A stretch of DNA of 64,000 bases from contig KE159700.1 in NCBI GenBank assembly GCA_000403415.2, positions 1 through 64,000 on the forward strand, written 5' to 3'. This stretch comes from Firmicutes bacterium M10-2 (GTDB lineage: Bacteria; Bacillota_I; Bacilli_A; Erysipelotrichales; Erysipelotrichaceae). Positions 62,999 through 64,000 of the stretch are shown here, piece by piece (within the stretch, counting starts at the first letter, position 1; every line of letters starts with the position of its first letter). Both the position numbers and the translations under genes were made by a program. The notes beneath the pieces were generated by a model. The model was not told where the DNA came from and did not search any database. It saw nothing but the letters and a program-made list of their open reading frames with translations.

Positions 62999-63742
62999 CT
63001 TTGCTTTTCCTTGGTTGGCAACGGCTTCCATTTTCTTTTTCAATTCTTCTTCATTTGCCAAGTAATAATGACAAATTAAATTCATCTGATTATCGAATTC
63101 GAAAACGAGAGGAATACCGGTCGGGATATTGATTCCCATAATTTCCTCATCGCTTGTCTTTGTAAGAAATTTGTACAAAGCACGTAGGGAATTTCCGTGA
63201 GCGACGATCAATACATTTTCCTCGCCTTCGATATGGGGTTTGATTTCGTGTTCATAAAACGGAACAACTCGCTCGATTGTTGTTTTCAGGCTTTCTCCCA
63301 ACGGAAGCTCCTCTTTCGGAACATTGCGATACATGGTTTCGTTCATTGGCGCATGCGGATCGTTTGGATCCATAAGCGGAGGAAGCACATCAAACGATCG
63401 CCTCCATAGCAGCACTTGTTCTTCGCCGTATTGGGCAGCTGTATCGGCTTTGTTTAGCCCTTGCAGAGCGCCGTAATGACGTTCGTTGAGCTGCCAGCAT
63501 TTGATGACAGGAAGATACACTTCATCAAGTCCGTCCAATACATGATCAAGTGTGTGGATGGCACGTTTTAATACAGAAGTGTAGGCAATATCAAACGTAT
63601 ACCCTTCCTTCTTTAATGTTTTTCCGGCTTTTTCGGCTTCTGCATGTCCCTTTTCGGAAAGGTCGACATCGCTCCAGCCGGTAAACCGATTTTCTTTATT
63701 CCAGGCGCTTTCGCCATGGCGAATGCATACGAGTTTTTTCAC
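62996..63742 (-). CDS. gpmA: 2,3-bisphosphoglycerate-dependent phosphoglycerate mutase
   Basis: A 248-aa glycolytic enzyme interconverting 3- and 2-phosphoglycerate. The phospho-His is in [18 protein letters not shown] (His9); [21 protein letters not shown] and [13 protein letters not shown] (second His) are diagnostic. Full length. It overlaps the upstream small membrane gene by 4 bp (ATGA). Confidence 0.96.
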   Translation of the reverse strand: MKKLVCIRHGESAWNKENRFTGWSDVDLSEKGHAEAEKAGKTLKKEGYTFDIAYTSVLKRAIHTLDHVLDGLDEVYLPVIKCWQLNERHYGALQGLNKADTAAQYGEEQVLLWRRSFDVLPPLMDPNDPHAPMNETMYRNVPKEELPLGESLKTTIERVVPFYEHEIKPHIEGEENVLIVAHGNSLRALYKFLTKTSDEEIMGINIPTGIPLVFEFDNQMNLICHYYLANEEELKKKMEAVANQGKAK

Positions 63743-63924
63743 AGTTTCTTCCCCTCTTTTAATTTAATTTTGTCATACATTCCTTTTAATTGAACAAAAT
63801 TCAGGCCAACGACCGCTAAGATCGCAAATGTTAACCATGAAGGAGATGTGATCATTTGATAAGCGAATACGATAAATAAAACGGCATCGATCACTGCAAT
63901 GAGATAGATTTGGTTTTTTTGCAT
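63739..63924 (-). CDS. Small two-helix membrane protein before gpmA
   Basis: A 61-aa protein with two hydrophobic segments (about 6-24 and 28-44) and a basic tail ([13 protein letters not shown]). AAAGGAGGACC lies 6 bp before ATG on the minus strand, and its stop overlaps gpmA by 4 bp, so it is translated. TACAAT on the minus strand near 63957-63962 may be its -10. Function unknown. Confidence 0.72.
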   Translation of the reverse strand: MQKNQIYLIAVIDAVLFIVFAYQMITSPSWLTFAILAVVGLNFVQLKGMYDKIKLKEGKKL

Positions 63925-64000
63925 GAGAGGTCCTCCTTTGCTTCTTTTTCTGCTTTTATTGTAAGCAAAATCGTAAGATTCGCCTACTTTAATGACTTGT

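Overview
The window is chromosomal DNA of a low-to-moderate GC, fermentative Bacillota, most likely an Erysipelotrichia-type gut bacterium. This is inferred from the style of the rRNA operon, strong AGGAGG ribosome sites, several PTS systems, CcpA-like cre logic, MocR and PRD regulators, and gene families common in that group. I could not compare the 16S with a database, so genus is left open. There is no prophage, plasmid backbone, CRISPR array or tRNA gene.

Layout. 1-5223: a complete rrn operon (two promoter cores, 16S, tRNA-less spacer, 23S, 5S, terminator). 5206-6650: a YihY-family membrane protein and a hotdog thioesterase on the minus strand. 6790-9933: mannose/glucose-type PTS (IIAB, IIC, IID, DUF956). 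10032-14496: a membrane protein, a HAD phosphatase, a small winged-helix/TM protein, a MITE-like insertion inside a duplicated terminator hairpin, then a ParB-like/periplasmic-binding fusion with a metallophosphoesterase. 14876-17952: a second mannose-family PTS with four separate subunits, a promoter overlapped by a cre site, and a small membrane protein. 17953-18431: two near-identical small RNA candidates. 18432-24735: a glycolipid-type cluster (GT4, LPG-synthase-like membrane protein, GT4 fused to RecX) running into YhaM and RimO. 24763-26026: a small protein, a uracil-DNA-glycosylase-like protein and dUTPase. 26396-33285: a PRD regulator divergent from a fructose-family PTS and a GH38 alpha-mannosidase, probably for mannosyl-glycerate or similar mannosides. 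33445-34872: an AAA/DUF4143 ATPase bracketed by perfect 67-bp direct repeats.

34920-42899: aromatic amino acid block. aroB-aroC-aroA-tyrA overlap on the minus strand; pheA, an aminotransferase and a MocR-type regulator lacking the PLP lysine lie divergently. 43001-47792: malQ, HdeD-like protein, murB, GNAT, DUF368 lipid-carrier translocase, small protein. 47914-52794: XRE-cupin regulator and polyamine importer with an enlarged PotA and a PotC-PotD fusion. 52997-55477: small proteins, a HAD phosphatase and an SH3-domain membrane protein. 55536-59213: a cell-envelope O-acylation cluster (SGNH, DUF4358, MBOAT, DHHW). 59338-63924: Fe-S aldo/keto reductase divergent from an FMN hydroxyacid oxidase, a GH4 phospho-glycosidase, gpmA and a small membrane protein.

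The strongest candidates for something undescribed are the twin small RNAs at 18022 and 18268 with a shared upstream activator-like box, the glycosyltransferase-RecX fusion, the ATPase cassette between 67-bp repeats, the MITE in the terminator, and the cytosolic ParB-like/BMP sensor paired with a phosphoesterase.
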